DNA of 64,000 bases from Blastococcus sp. CT_GayMR16 (GCF_004570875.1 NZ_SPQK01000009.1:90981-154980); one strand, 5' to 3'; shown: positions 1 through 9,362, counted from the stretch's first letter. The notes: a model not told the origin generated them from the letters alone. Numbers and translations: made by a program.

Positions 1-1124
1 AACCACTTGAACCCGACCGGCACCTCGATGAGGGTGCGGCCCAGGTCGGCGACCACCCTGTCGATCAGCGAGCTCGACACCAGCGTCTTGCCGACGGCGG
101 TGTCCTTGGCCCAGCCCGGACGGTGGCTGAGCAGGTAGGCGATGGCGACGGCAAGGAAGTGGTTCGGGTTCATCAGCCCGCCGTCGGGAGTGACGATGCC
201 GTGCCGGTCGGCGTCGGCGTCGTTGCCGGTGGCGATCTGGAACTCGTCCTTGCGGCCGACCAGCGAGGCCATGGCCGACGGCGACGAGCAGTCCATCCGG
301 ATCTTGCCGTCCCAGTCCAGCGTCATGAACCGCCAGGTGGGGTCGACGACGGGATTGACCACGGTCAGGTCGAGACCGTGCCGCTCGGCGATGGCCGCCC
401 AGTAGTCGACGCTCGCGCCGCCGAGTGGGTCGGCCCCGATCCGGACGCCGGCCGCCCGGATCGCGTCGATGTCCACCACGTTCGGCAGGTCGTCGACGTA
501 CGTGCCCATGAAGTCGTAGGGAGAGGCGGCGGCGCGGGCCTGGTCCAGCGGCACCCGGCGGACGCCGCTCAGACCCGCCCGCAGCAGGTCGTTGGCGCGC
601 GCGGCGATCACGCCGGTGGCGTCGGTGTCGGCCGGGCCGCCACTGGGCGGGTTGTACTTGAAGCCGCCGTCCCGGGGTGGGTTGTGCGACGGGGTGACGA
701 CGATGCCGTCGGCGAGGCCCGTGGTCTTCCCGCGGTTCGCGGCGAGGATCGCGTGGCTCACCGCCGGGGTGGGGGTGTAGCGGTCACCGGCGTCGACCAG
801 CACGGTCACGTCGTTGGCGGCGAGCACCTCCAGCGCCGTCGCCCAGGCCGGCTCGGAGAGGCCGTGGGTGTCGCGCCCGATGAACAGCGGCCCGTCGTAG
901 CCCTGCTCGGCCCGGTACTCGCAGATCGCCTGCGTGGTGGCCAGGATGTGCGCCTCGTTGAAGGCGCCGTCGAAGCTGGAGCCGCGGTGCCCTGAGGTGC
1001 CGAAGACGACCTGCTGCGCGGGATCGGCCGGGTCGGGCTCCAGCGTGTAGTAGGCGGTGACGAGCGAGGCGACGTCGATGAGATCACTGGGCTGGGCCGG
1101 CTGTCCGGCACGCGCGTCGCTCAT
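1..1124 (-). CDS. pgm: Phosphoglucomutase (alpha-D-glucose specific), C-terminus cut by window edge
   Basis: Interconverts glucose-1-phosphate and glucose-6-phosphate in the cytoplasm, feeding glycogen, trehalose and cell-wall sugar synthesis. I translated the minus strand from the ATG at 1124. The protein begins [17 protein letters not shown] and has the family's FGTSGHRG segment near residue 42. The phosphoserine loop TPSHNPP follows near residue 143, then [14 protein letters not shown], which is typical of the E. coli Pgm type rather than phosphomannomutase. A metal-binding DADADRH segment is seen further on. About 374 codons are visible of an expected 545 or so; the rest lies left of the window. 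No strong Shine-Dalgarno is visible. The next gene, on the same strand, ends 41 bp upstream. Confidence 0.93.
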   Translation of the reverse strand, partial: MSDARAGQPAQPSDLIDVASLVTAYYTLEPDPADPAQQVVFGTSGHRGSSFDGAFNEAHILATTQAICEYRAEQGYDGPLFIGRDTHGLSEPAWATALEVLAANDVTVLVDAGDRYTPTPAVSHAILAANRGKTTGLADGIVVTPSHNPPRDGGFKYNPPSGGPADTDATGVIAARANDLLRAGLSGVRRVPLDQARAAASPYDFMGTYVDDLPNVVDIDAIRAAGVRIGADPLGGASVDYWAAIAERHGLDLTVVNPVVDPTWRFMTLDWDGKIRMDCSSPSAMASLVGRKDEFQIATGNDADADRHGIVTPDGGLMNPNHFLAVAIAYLLSHRPGWAKDTAVGKTLVSSSLIDRVVADLGRTLIEVPVGFKW

Positions 1125-1165
1125 GTGCTGATCTTGACGCGCCGCGCCCCTCGCTGCGACCCGGC

Positions 1166-1516
1166 TCAGCCGGCGGCGTCCGGCCCGTCGGGGGAGTCGC
1201 GCAGCAGCCGGCGCGGCGCACGCCGGCGCCACGCCTCCTCGAGGACGTCGGCCACCAGGGCGGCGTCGGCGGCGTTCAGGTCCACCTGGACGCCGGAGAG
1301 CCGCTTCCCCCACCACAGGAGGGCGCAGGCGGCGCTCTCCGACGCGAAAGCGTGCGCCTCGCTCTCGGCCACCATGACGTTGAGCAGCGCGTCGTCCGGG
1401 ACCGTCGCGAGAACGCTGGTGCCGAGCCGGAACGACGGGCGACCGTGGTGATCGGCCTCCGTCACCTCGGGAAGGGCCAGCGCCAACCGGCGCACCTGCT
1501 CCTGGGTCAGCGCCAT
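1166..1516 (-). CDS. MmcQ/YjbR family protein
   Basis: A 116-residue protein of the MmcQ/YjbR (CyaY-like fold) family. It shows the typical opening ([20 protein letters not shown]) and a C-terminal segment on W-x-x-R helices ([12 protein letters not shown]). Family members are small cytoplasmic proteins proposed to bind DNA, with no settled function. A GGAGAG Shine-Dalgarno lies just before the ATG. It sits between pgm and a DUF4190 membrane protein, all on the minus strand, with gaps too wide to claim an operon. The family call is good; the role is unknown. Confidence 0.82.
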   Translation of the reverse strand: MALTQEQVRRLALALPEVTEADHHGRPSFRLGTSVLATVPDDALLNVMVAESEAHAFASESAACALLWWGKRLSGVQVDLNAADAALVADVLEEAWRRRAPRRLLRDSPDGPDAAG

Positions 1517-1555
1517 CCGCTCTCCACGACGGCGAGCGCCCGGCGGACGCCCGGG

Positions 1556-1987
1556 TCAGACGCTGGAGGCGATCCCCACCACGATGGCGAGGCCGAGGAA
1601 GCCCACGCCGATCCAGCCGAGCACGATGCCCGCGGTGGCCATCCCTCCACCAGCTTCTCCTCGCTCCCGGATCTGGTTGCGCGCGATGTAGCCGAAGACC
1701 AGGGCCAGGATGCTCCCGATCCAGTACAGCCAGAGGATCCCCAGCACCATCGAGGCGATGGCGAGCCCGTTGGTGCGCTGCGGAGGCACGTACGGGTAGC
1801 CGTACCCGTACGGCTGGACGTACCCCGGCGGAGGCGGCGGCTGGAACTGCTGGCCGTAGGGCGTCGCCTGGGGCGCCTGATAGCCGCCGTACGGAGCGGG
1901 GATCTGACCCGCGGGCGCGGAGCCCGCGGGATCCGCCTTGCGGAAGGGGTCATCGCCCCCGTAGTTGTGCCCGCCCTCGTTCGTCAT
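1556..1987 (-). CDS. DUF4190 domain membrane protein
   Basis: A 143-residue protein. Residues 1-70 are rich in Pro, Gln, Gly and Tyr ([17 protein letters not shown]) and look disordered. They are followed by two hydrophobic segments, [28 protein letters not shown] and a C-terminal one ending [12 protein letters not shown]. This is the usual architecture of DUF4190 proteins in Actinobacteria: a proline-rich cytoplasmic tail plus a two-helix membrane hairpin. The linker between the helices carries the common [11 protein letters not shown] basic/acidic motif. A GGGTGG Shine-Dalgarno precedes the ATG. Function is unknown for the family. Confidence 0.82.
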   Translation of the reverse strand: MTNEGGHNYGGDDPFRKADPAGSAPAGQIPAPYGGYQAPQATPYGQQFQPPPPPGYVQPYGYGYPYVPPQRTNGLAIASMVLGILWLYWIGSILALVFGYIARNQIRERGEAGGGMATAGIVLGWIGVGFLGLAIVVGIASSV

Positions 1988-2143
1988 CCACCCGTCCCCG
2001 TCGTTCGAAAGTCAGCCGGCGCGTCCGCGCCGGGGGAACTGTACGAGTACGGAATCGAACACCGGGTGACGCCGCTCCGAGCGAGTCCGGCACCGCTCCT
2101 CCGACGCCAGGCCCTACGACCCGGTCTCGACGGCGTCCAGGCT

Positions 2144-3025
2144 CTATGACTTCTCGACGCTATCCAGGAACCGGCGCAGGGTCTCCAGGAAGGTCTCCGG
2201 CTGCTCGGAGTGCACCCAGTGGCCCGCGTTCTTCACCCGCACCAGGCGGGTGCTCGGGAAGAGGGCGTCCATGTGCGGACGGTCCTCCGGCAGCACGTAC
2301 GTGGAGTTCGCACCCGCGATCCAGAGCACCGGCCCGTCGAAGGAGGCGCCCGGGGGCGGCTGGGGAAAGCCCCGCAGCTCGCCGAGATCCCGGTCCAGCA
2401 GCTCGAGGTTAAGCCGCCACCGCCAGCTGCCGGCGGCCCCCTGCCCCGCGGAGACGGGGCTCTCCCGGACCAGGCTCTGCAGCAGGAACCCGCGGACCAT
2501 CCGGCTCGGGACGGCGGCCTTCAGTGCCTGGTCGGCGTCGTCGCGGGTGGTCAGCGCATCGAGGTCCATGGCCCGCATCGCGTCGATGTAGGCACCGAAC
2601 GGGGAGGCCTCCTCGTCCTCGTCGTCCGTACGGCCGCCCTTGACCGGGTACTCCACCGGGGCGATGTCGACGACGACCAGGGCGCGGAGCAGCTCCGGAC
2701 GGCGCAGCGCCAGCTGCATCGCGACCTTGCCGCCCATCGAGTGGCCGACCAGCGTGACCGGCTCGCCGAACTGCTCGAGCTCGGTCGCCACGAGTTCGAC
2801 CATGTCCAGGTAGTCGACGCGGTCGGTCCACGGGGAGTGCCCGTGGTTGGGCAGGTCCAGCAGCGTCACACGGTGCGAGTCGGCCAGGCCCTTGGCGATC
2901 GTCGTCCAGTTCTTGCCCTGGCCGAACAGCCCGTGGACGAACACCACGCGCGGGCCCGACTCGCCCAGGGTGCGCGCCGCGAGGCGTTCGTCGGCCCCGT
3001 CGTCTCCGCCGGCCACTTCCGTCAC
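2144..3025 (-). CDS. Alpha/beta-fold hydrolase
   Basis: A 293-residue cytoplasmic serine hydrolase. Visible features are the oxyanion-side HGLFGQGKNW, the DLPNHGHSPW strand and loop, the nucleophile elbow GHSMGG near residue 97, and a C-terminal catalytic His in VKNAGHWVHSE. This pattern resembles the YbfF/ABHD11 esterase group, so an acyl-ester substrate is likely; the exact substrate cannot be read from sequence. It starts with GTG at 3025, 67 bp from the divergently transcribed helicase gene. A weak -10-like TGGAAT lies 8 nt before the GTG, so the mRNA may be leaderless. Confidence 0.85.
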   Translation of the reverse strand: MTEVAGGDDGADERLAARTLGESGPRVVFVHGLFGQGKNWTTIAKGLADSHRVTLLDLPNHGHSPWTDRVDYLDMVELVATELEQFGEPVTLVGHSMGGKVAMQLALRRPELLRALVVVDIAPVEYPVKGGRTDDEDEEASPFGAYIDAMRAMDLDALTTRDDADQALKAAVPSRMVRGFLLQSLVRESPVSAGQGAAGSWRWRLNLELLDRDLGELRGFPQPPPGASFDGPVLWIAGANSTYVLPEDRPHMDALFPSTRLVRVKNAGHWVHSEQPETFLETLRRFLDSVEKS

Positions 3026-3092
3026 CCGGCGATTCCATCAGACGTTCCGTCGGTGCCGCCGCTTACCGTGCCGGGGGACGAGGGGGAGATCC

Positions 3093-4817
3093 ATGCCGGG
3101 ACGACGGCGCCGCACGGCCAGCCGCAGCACGACCACGAGCAGGCGGACGACGAAGCCCGCAGCCAACCGCACGAAGAAGCCGATCGCGGACCTGCCGAGC
3201 GCCGGCGCGGGCGAGCGGGTGTGGGTGCTCGCCGTCCCGTTCCGGGCGCCCGCGCCGGGTGCCGTGTGGCGGGCCGATCTGCAGGCGCACGTCTGGGTCG
3301 GGGCGGAGCTCCCGCCGGAACTGGCCCCCTACGACCCGCCGCCGTACTCCTTCGAGCGGTTCCTCGAGGACGAGCTCAACGACAAGCCCCGCGCCCTGCC
3401 CCTCGCCCGCCCGATGACACCCCGCGACCAGCAGTGCGACGGCGCCGACGTGGTGGCGGCCCACGCGGCCGCCGGGGGCCGGGTCTTCCTGCTGGGCGAC
3501 GACCCCGGCGTGGGCAAGACCGGCACGGCGATCCTGGCCGTGAAGGCGATCGCCGAGCAGCGCGACGTCCGGACCGTCCTGGTCGTGGCCGACCGCCCGG
3601 CGGCGATCACCATCCCGCACTGGACGCGCTCGATCGCAGGTTTCGGCGACGGGGACATCCGCTGGTGCGTGACCACCTGGGACCGGCTGGCCAAGGTGAG
3701 CAAGCTGACGTTCGACGTCGTCGTCGCGGACGAGGCCCACATGGTCCGGCACACGACGACCCAGCGGTGGAAGCACTGGAAGGCCGTCTCGGGCGCCGGC
3801 AAGGTCAAGGACGCGCCCTTCGTCCTCGCCGCGACCGCGACCCCGGCCCACACGCCGCTCGAGCTGCCCTACCTGGCGCCGGAGTTCGCCCATCGGCACG
3901 CGGAGTCGGTCCGCGAGTGGGCCGATCTGCCGAAGAAGCTCGACGCGCACGGGTTCCACGTGGAACGAGGCCGCTACGGCTGGCAGTGGACAGAGGACGC
4001 CGACGAGCGGCGCGCGGACCTCGGCCGGCTGCAGGGCTGGCTGGCCGACGCCGAACCGCCGGCGACCCTGCACCGGCCGGCGCCGTGGGGCCCGGTCTCG
4101 GTGACCGGTACCCCGGTCGCGCTCACCCCGGCCGAGCGCGCGGCGTACGAGTCGGAGTGGTCGGAGTTCCGGGCGGAGATGCAGCTGGCCCGGCGCGCGC
4201 GGCAGAGCGCGAAGGGCCGCGCCGCGCTGATGCGCTTCCGGCAGAAGGCCGGGCTGATCCGGGTGCAGGCGACCGTCGACTGGGTAAAGGCCCAGGTGGA
4301 GGCCGAGCGGCAGGTCGCCGTGTCGGTCGAGTTCGTCGAGACGGCGGCCGACCCGATCCGCGAGGCGTTGCTGGACTCGGGCATCGCAGTCGCGGGCATC
4401 TACGGCGGCGTCGGCCGGGACCTGGGCGATCCGGAGGCCGAGCGGCTGCGCTTCCAGCGCGGGGAGGCCGCCGTCTGCGTGTTCACCGTGACGGCCTCGA
4501 TCAGCCTGCACGCCGGGGAGACGCTCCCCGACGGTCGTAGCGCCTCGGTCCTGCCCCGGGTCGGGCTGTTCCACCAGCCGCGGTTCTCCGGCATCCAGGC
4601 TCGTCAGGTCACCGGCCGCACGCACCGCGACGGCCAGGTGTCGCCGTGGCGGATCGCCTTCGCCGAGGACACGGTCGAGGAGCAGGTGGCCCGGGTGATG
4701 GTGGAGCGGCTGGCGGTCAGCGGATCGGCGGCGGGTGCGGACACGTCGTCCCTGCGCGAGATCGCCGAACTGCTGGACGCCGACTGGCTTCCCGGGACCG
4801 CCCTCACCGGGGAGTGA
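3093..4817 (+). CDS. SF2 DEAH-box / SNF2-like helicase, phage-type
   Basis: A 574-residue NTP-dependent nucleic-acid translocase. Residues 1-40 are Arg/Lys/Ser/Thr rich. The Walker A motif GDDPGVGKT lies near residue 134 and the DEAH box (VVADEAHMVRH) near 212. Motif III is ATATPAHTP, and a motif VI of the SNF2 style (GRTHRDGQ) lies near residue 511. The ATG at 3093 follows a strong GAGGGGGAG Shine-Dalgarno; the upstream open frame is only an extension. The layout is that of compact SNF2-like helicases common in actinophages and a few actinobacterial chromosomes, so a domesticated phage gene is possible (inference). A perfect parS-type palindrome lies inside the gene at 3953. Confidence 0.8.
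   Translation: MPGRRRRTASRSTTTSRRTTKPAANRTKKPIADLPSAGAGERVWVLAVPFRAPAPGAVWRADLQAHVWVGAELPPELAPYDPPPYSFERFLEDELNDKPRALPLARPMTPRDQQCDGADVVAAHAAAGGRVFLLGDDPGVGKTGTAILAVKAIAEQRDVRTVLVVADRPAAITIPHWTRSIAGFGDGDIRWCVTTWDRLAKVSKLTFDVVVADEAHMVRHTTTQRWKHWKAVSGAGKVKDAPFVLAATATPAHTPLELPYLAPEFAHRHAESVREWADLPKKLDAHGFHVERGRYGWQWTEDADERRADLGRLQGWLADAEPPATLHRPAPWGPVSVTGTPVALTPAERAAYESEWSEFRAEMQLARRARQSAKGRAALMRFRQKAGLIRVQATVDWVKAQVEAERQVAVSVEFVETAADPIREALLDSGIAVAGIYGGVGRDLGDPEAERLRFQRGEAAVCVFTVTASISLHAGETLPDGRSASVLPRVGLFHQPRFSGIQARQVTGRTHRDGQVSPWRIAFAEDTVEEQVARVMVERLAVSGSAAGADTSSLREIAELLDADWLPGTALTGE
3953..3966. promoter_or_regulatory. parS-like palindrome inside the helicase gene
   Basis: GTTCCACGTGGAAC, a perfect 14-bp palindrome identical to one of the three sites just upstream of parA (53120). 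The actinobacterial ParB site is close to GTTTCACGTGAAAC. This copy is 49 kb from parAB and is translated as part of the helicase (GFHVERG). Confidence 0.7.
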
Positions 4818-4818
4818 G

Positions 4819-5742
4819 CTACCGGGGGCGCTCGAGGGCCGCCCGGTTCCAGCTCGCCGTCGTCGCTGCGGCCTCGTAGGTGCTCTGCAGGAACTCCAGC
4901 AGCACGGCGTCCGGATCGGCCGCGGTGCGGACGAGCTCGTAGGGGAGGACGAACTCGGCGAGGCCGTCATCCCACCGGGCGCCCTCGGGCGTGACCGGGG
5001 TGGCGCGGTAGCCGGGTGGTTCCGGATACGCGTAGGCGTAGAACACGCCCTCCTCCCCCGGGGGCCCCCGCCAGTAACCGCAGCTGCTCACCTCCTGCGA
5101 GTAGGCCTCGTGCATCACCTGCGGGCCGCAGTTGGGGGCGCCACCGGGATGTGGCGGGGCGCCGCGGCCCGAGAAGCGGGTGTAGGCGAGGTCCAGGCCG
5201 CCCCAGAACAGATGGACCGGGCTCGCCTTGCCGACGAACCGGCTCCGGAAGACCTCGAAGACGCGGGTCATCTCCACCAGCGCCAGCCAGAAGCGGCGCG
5301 CGGCGTCGGGGTCGTAGCTCGCATGCACCCGGTCGTCGGGGAACGCGACGGCATCCGCGATCTCGACCGGCATCGGCCAGATGGAGGTGGGGACGCCGAG
5401 CTCGTCCAGCACGCCCAGGACCGCCGCGTGGAAGTCCGCCACGGTCCTCGGCTCCAGCGCCAGGGACCGCTGCTGCCCCTCCACCGTCGCCACGTCCAGC
5501 CGGGAGGCGAGGAAGTCGATGTCGATCTGGAACGAGGGGCCGGTCGGGTGCGGCATGAGCGACGTCGTCAGGCCCCGTGCGGTCGGGTAGAGCGCGACGT
5601 TCCACCAGTGGTTCTGCAGCGGCGCGTTCGCCATGCGGACCTTGCCCAGCACCTGCGTGTACAGCTGCAGCGTGTCCCGGGTGTCCTGCCAGTCCGCGAC
5701 CGGCAGAGCCGGCCACCGCGTCGTCGTCGCCACGGAGGGCAT
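4819..5742 (-). CDS. DUF5996 family protein
   Basis: A 307-residue protein with the DUF5996 signature: N-terminal WPALPVADWQDTRDTLQLYTQVLGKVR, then NHWWNVALYPTARGL near residue 44 and FQIDIDFL. The middle includes FWLALVEMTRVFEVFRSRFVGKASPVHLFWGG. The C-terminal half has EVSSCGYWRGPP and FYAYAYPEPPGY, also typical of the family. There is no signal peptide or membrane helix. The biochemical role is unknown. It converges on the helicase gene with a single base between the two stop codons. Confidence 0.83.
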   Translation of the reverse strand: MPSVATTTRWPALPVADWQDTRDTLQLYTQVLGKVRMANAPLQNHWWNVALYPTARGLTTSLMPHPTGPSFQIDIDFLASRLDVATVEGQQRSLALEPRTVADFHAAVLGVLDELGVPTSIWPMPVEIADAVAFPDDRVHASYDPDAARRFWLALVEMTRVFEVFRSRFVGKASPVHLFWGGLDLAYTRFSGRGAPPHPGGAPNCGPQVMHEAYSQEVSSCGYWRGPPGEEGVFYAYAYPEPPGYRATPVTPEGARWDDGLAEFVLPYELVRTAADPDAVLLEFLQSTYEAAATTASWNRAALERPR

Positions 5743-5804
5743 GCTGCCCCACCGCGGGCAGGCACGGCCCTCCCTGGGGGAACGGGGATCATCAGGGGGT
5801 GGGC

Positions 5805-7154
5805 ATGCGACGGGAGGCGAGCATCCTGCACCTGGATCTCGACGCCTTCTTCGCCGCCGTCGAGCAGCGGGACAAGCCGTCGCTGCGCGGCCGCCCCGTC
5901 GTGGTCGGCGGGGTGGGCGGGCGGGGCGTCGTCGCGACGGCGTCCTACGAGGCGCGGGCCTTCGGTGCCCGCTCAGCGATGTCGACGGCGGAGGCCCGTC
6001 GCCGGTGTCCGTCCGGGACGGCGTTCCTCGGTGGTCGGTTCGCCGCCTACCGGGCGACCTCCGACGTCGTCATGGCCCTGCTGCGGGAGCTCTCGCCGCT
6101 GGTGGAGCCGGCGTCACTGGACGAGGCGTACGTGGACCTGGCCGCCGGCGAGGGGCACGACCTGTCCGTGGAGGGCGTGACGGCGATCGGGCTGTCGCTG
6201 AAGGAGCGGATCGCCGAGGCCACCGGGGGCGTGACCGGGTCCGTCGGGATCGGGTCCTCCAAGATGCTGGCCAAGATCGGCTCGGACCTGGACAAGCCGA
6301 ACGGGCTCGTCGTCGTCCCGCCCGGCAGCGAGCTCGACGTCCTGCACCCCCTGCCGGTGACCCGGCTCGGCGGGGTGGGGCCGGCGACCGCCGAACGCCT
6401 GCACCAGGTGGGCGTGAAGACCGTCGCCGACCTGGCGGCCAAGTCGCTGACCGACCTGGTCGCGCTGGCCGGCCGCGCGCACGGTTCCGGGCTCTACGCG
6501 CTGGCGCGGGCGGAGGACGAGCGGGCCGTCGTCCCGGACCGGGAGGTGAAGTCGGTGTCGCACGAGGAGACGTTCGAGCGGGACCTGACCGATCTGGACG
6601 TGCTCGGCCGGGAGATCGACTCGATGGCCGCGCGGGTGGGTAGCCGGTTGCGGACGTCGGCCTACTCGGGGCGCACCGTGACGCTGAAGCTGCGCCGTTA
6701 CGACTTCACGACGCTGACCCGGTCGCAGACGCTCCCCCAGCCCACCGACGACCCGCGGCTGATCGCCTCGACCGCCAGGCGGCTCCTGGCCGACGCGGGA
6801 GCCGGCGGTGGCTTGCGGCTGCTCGGTGTCGGGGTCTCGGGGCTGTCGGTCTACGCCCAGGGCGACCTGTTCGCCGAGGGTCCTGACGCCGAGCCGCTGC
6901 CGGACGTCGTGAGCGCGGTCGACGCACCCGAGGCCGCGCCTGCCGCCGCCGAACCGGTGGAGCGGCGGTGGTGGCCGGGGCAGGACGTCCGGCACGAGGA
7001 GCTCGGCGCCGGATGGGTGTGGGGCCGGGGGCTGGGGCGGGTGACCGTCCGCTTCGAGGGTCCGCTCACCGCGCCGGGACCGGTACGGACTGTGATGGCC
7101 GACGACCCGCTGCTGCAGCCCGCCGATCCGCCCGACTGGAGGACTCCGCTGTGA
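5805..7154 (+). CDS. dinB: DNA polymerase IV (Y-family translesion polymerase)
   Basis: An error-prone polymerase that extends past damaged or mismatched template. It opens MRREASILHLDLDAFFAAVEQ, with catalytic Asp11, and the second catalytic pair lies in SLDEAYVDL (Asp106/Glu107). A helix-hairpin-helix thumb (LGGVGPATAERLHQVG) and the little-finger domain follow. After residue 385 there is an actinobacterial extension containing WWPGQDVRHEELGAGWVWG, which resembles a small DUF3553-like module. No C-terminal QL-F beta-clamp peptide is obvious in the last residues. I chose the ATG at 5805 (GGGGGTGGGC upstream) because conserved sequence begins there. The stop overlaps the next gene's GTG (GTGA), so the two are probably co-translated. 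Confidence 0.93.
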   Translation: MRREASILHLDLDAFFAAVEQRDKPSLRGRPVVVGGVGGRGVVATASYEARAFGARSAMSTAEARRRCPSGTAFLGGRFAAYRATSDVVMALLRELSPLVEPASLDEAYVDLAAGEGHDLSVEGVTAIGLSLKERIAEATGGVTGSVGIGSSKMLAKIGSDLDKPNGLVVVPPGSELDVLHPLPVTRLGGVGPATAERLHQVGVKTVADLAAKSLTDLVALAGRAHGSGLYALARAEDERAVVPDREVKSVSHEETFERDLTDLDVLGREIDSMAARVGSRLRTSAYSGRTVTLKLRRYDFTTLTRSQTLPQPTDDPRLIASTARRLLADAGAGGGLRLLGVGVSGLSVYAQGDLFAEGPDAEPLPDVVSAVDAPEAAPAAAEPVERRWWPGQDVRHEELGAGWVWGRGLGRVTVRFEGPLTAPGPVRTVMADDPLLQPADPPDWRTPL

Positions 7155-8698
7155 CGGAACGTTCCTGGTGGGGATGGGGGACGACGGACCGGGAGCTCCG
7201 CGACGACGAGTGCGTCGCCGCCGCCGCCGGCCTGCCCGGTCTCCCGGCACGGCCCCGCCCGGTGCCGTCCCTGCCCGACCTTCCCGCGCCGCGGGTCGCC
7301 GTTCCCGCCTCCCTCTCGGTCTCCACCACGCCCTTCGCGCGGGCGTCGCACGCTCTCGGCAAGGCCTATCGGGACGTCGTCCGCGCCCTGACCGGCGACG
7401 TGGGCGCACCGCCGGACGCCGTGGGGTCGCCCCGCAGCGAGGCCGACGTCGTGGCGCTGCTCGACTGGGCCGCCTCGGCCGGGGTCGCCGTCGTCCCGTT
7501 CGGCGGCGGCAGCTCGGTGGTCGGCGGCGTGGAGTTCCGCGGCGAGGGCCCCTGGCTCTCGCTCGACCTGACCGGCCTGGACCGGGTCCTGGAGATCGAC
7601 CGGGTCAGCCGGGCCGCACGGATCCAGGGCGGGGCGCTCGGTCCGGTGCTGGAGGACCAGTTGCGGCCGCACGGGCTGACCCTGCGGCACTTCCCGCAGA
7701 GCTTCGAGTTCTCCACGCTCGGCGGCTGGCTGGCCACCCGCGCCGGGGGGCACTATGCCACGCTGCACACCCACATCGACGACCTGGTCGAATCCATGCG
7801 CGTGGTCACCCCGGTCGGCATCAGCGAGTCCTGGCGGCTGCCGGGGTCGGGCGCCGGACCGTCGCCCGACCGTCTGTTCCTGGGCTCGGAGGGAACGCTC
7901 GGCGTCATCACCGAGGCCTGGATGCGGCTGCAGGACCGCCCCCGGTTCAAGGCGTCGGCCAGCGCGGCGTTCGCCGACATGACCGCCGCGATGTCCGCCG
8001 TCCGGGCGATCTCCCAGGCTGCGCTGTATCCGGCCAACTGCCGGCTGCTCGACCCGGGCGAGGCGGCGCTGTCCGGAGCCGCCACGACGGGGGAGTGCGT
8101 CCTGGTGCTGGGCGTGGAGTCGGCGTTCCACCCCGTCGAGGACCGGCTCAGCGAGCTCCTCGACCTCGTCCGCGACAGTGGCGGCAGTATCGCCCCGCCG
8201 TCCCAGGGGAGCGGTCCCGCGGACGCGTGGCGCTCGACGTTCCTGCGGATGCCCTACGTCCGCGACGGGCTGGCCCGGATGAGCGCGGTCGTGGAGACGT
8301 TCGAGACCGCGTGCACCTGGGACCGGGCCGACGAGCTCTACGCGACCGTCCGCGCCGAGGTGGCGGCGGCGGTCGAGGAGGTCACCGGAGCGCCGGGGAT
8401 GGTGAACTGCCGGTTCACCCACGTCTATCCCGACGGCCCGGCCCCCTACTTCACGGTGATCGCCGCCGGCCGGCCCGGCTCGGAGCTGGCCATGTGGGAC
8501 GACGTGAAGGTCGCCGCCATGGAGGTGCTGGGCCGGCTGGGAGCGACGATCACCCACCACCACGCCGTCGGCCGCGACCACCGGCCCGGCTACGACCGGC
8601 AGCGGCCCGAACCGTTCGCGGCGGCGTTGCGGGCGGCGAAGGCGGCGCTGGACCCCGCGGGCGTCCTCAACCCCGGGGTCCTGATCGATCCCGTGTAG
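7151..8698 (+). CDS. FAD-binding oxidase, alkyldihydroxyacetonephosphate synthase-like
   Basis: A 515-residue flavoprotein of the VAO/PCMH family. The FAD-binding domain shows PFGGGSSVVGG near residue 116, SFEFSTLGGWLATRAGG, and LGSEGTLGVITEAW. The C-terminal half has the FAD-linked oxidase cap, with a His cluster ITHHHAVGRDHRPGY and LDPAGVLNPG at the end. The His cluster and overall length fit the alkyl-DHAP synthase (AGPS) subgroup. In bacteria such proteins are usually generic FAD-linked oxidases, so the substrate is not certain. It starts with GTG overlapping the dinB stop (GTGA). A class I methyltransferase follows after 10 bp. Confidence 0.87.
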   Translation: MTERSWWGWGTTDRELRDDECVAAAAGLPGLPARPRPVPSLPDLPAPRVAVPASLSVSTTPFARASHALGKAYRDVVRALTGDVGAPPDAVGSPRSEADVVALLDWAASAGVAVVPFGGGSSVVGGVEFRGEGPWLSLDLTGLDRVLEIDRVSRAARIQGGALGPVLEDQLRPHGLTLRHFPQSFEFSTLGGWLATRAGGHYATLHTHIDDLVESMRVVTPVGISESWRLPGSGAGPSPDRLFLGSEGTLGVITEAWMRLQDRPRFKASASAAFADMTAAMSAVRAISQAALYPANCRLLDPGEAALSGAATTGECVLVLGVESAFHPVEDRLSELLDLVRDSGGSIAPPSQGSGPADAWRSTFLRMPYVRDGLARMSAVVETFETACTWDRADELYATVRAEVAAAVEEVTGAPGMVNCRFTHVYPDGPAPYFTVIAAGRPGSELAMWDDVKVAAMEVLGRLGATITHHHAVGRDHRPGYDRQRPEPFAAALRAAKAALDPAGVLNPGVLIDPV

Positions 8699-8708
8699 AA
8701 ACGAGCCG

Positions 8709-9317
8709 ATGAGCACCGAACCGAGCGCCTGGACCCGCATGACCCAGGAGGATCCGGCCCACTCGGCCGCCTACGTCCAGCGGTTCCGCGACCTGGCGGC
8801 GCAGGGGATGGACCTGGTCGGTGAGGCCCGCCTGGTCGACGCCATGCTCCGTCGGGGCTCCCGGGTGCTGGACGCCGGATGCGGCCCCGGCCGGGTCGGT
8901 GCGTACCTGGCCGAGGTGGGTCACGACGTCGTCGGTGTGGACGTCGACCCGGAGCTGATTGCCGCGGCGGAGTCCGACCACCCGGGCCCGCGCTGGCTCG
9001 TCGGCGACCTGGCGCTCCTCGACCTGCCGTCGGTCGGCATCTCCGAACCGTTCGACGCAATCGTGTGCGCCGGGAACGTGGTCACGTTCCTCGCCCCGTC
9101 GACGCGGGGCGCGGTGCTCCGCCGGCTCCGGGCGCACGTCGCGGCCGACGGCCGCGCAGCCATCGGCTTCGGGGCCGGCCGGGGGTACGAGTTCGACGAG
9201 TTCCTCGCCGATGCGCAAGCCGCCGGCTGGGCGCCGGACCTGCTGCTGGCCACCTGGGACCTGCGGCCGTTCACCCCGGGCGCCGACTTCATGGTCGCCG
9301 TCCTGCGCCCGGTCTGA
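8709..9317 (+). CDS. Class I SAM-dependent methyltransferase
   Basis: A 202-residue Rossmann-fold methyltransferase. The SAM-binding glycine loop is VLDAGCGPGRVGAYLAEVG near residue 53, followed by the acidic VVGVDVDPE motif II. WLVGDLALLDL and FDAIVCAGNVVTF are motifs III-IV. The substrate cannot be read. It is 10 bp downstream of the FAD-linked oxidase, so dinB, the oxidase and the methyltransferase probably form one transcript. A strong hairpin follows the stop. Confidence 0.88.
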   Translation: MSTEPSAWTRMTQEDPAHSAAYVQRFRDLAAQGMDLVGEARLVDAMLRRGSRVLDAGCGPGRVGAYLAEVGHDVVGVDVDPELIAAAESDHPGPRWLVGDLALLDLPSVGISEPFDAIVCAGNVVTFLAPSTRGAVLRRLRAHVAADGRAAIGFGAGRGYEFDEFLADAQAAGWAPDLLLATWDLRPFTPGADFMVAVLRPV

Positions 9318-9320
9318 CAC

Positions 9321-9355
9321 CGCGCGGCCCGCCGGGTTCACGGGCGGGCCGCGCG
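9321..9355. terminator. GC-rich hairpin, bidirectional terminator
   Basis: A 13-bp perfect stem (arm CGCGCGGCCCGCC at 9321-9333, complement at 9343-9355) with a 9-nt loop. It lies between the convergent methyltransferase and PepSY-like genes. There is no U-run, as is usual in high-GC actinobacteria. Confidence 0.75.
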
Positions 9356-9362
9356 CGTCGGG

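Noticed and set aside
2210..4540. A 776-codon open frame on the plus strand across the hydrolase and helicase genes
   Set aside because: Arg/Gly/Pro/Ala-rich with no domain; it is a shadow of the helicase gene in another frame, common at this GC content.
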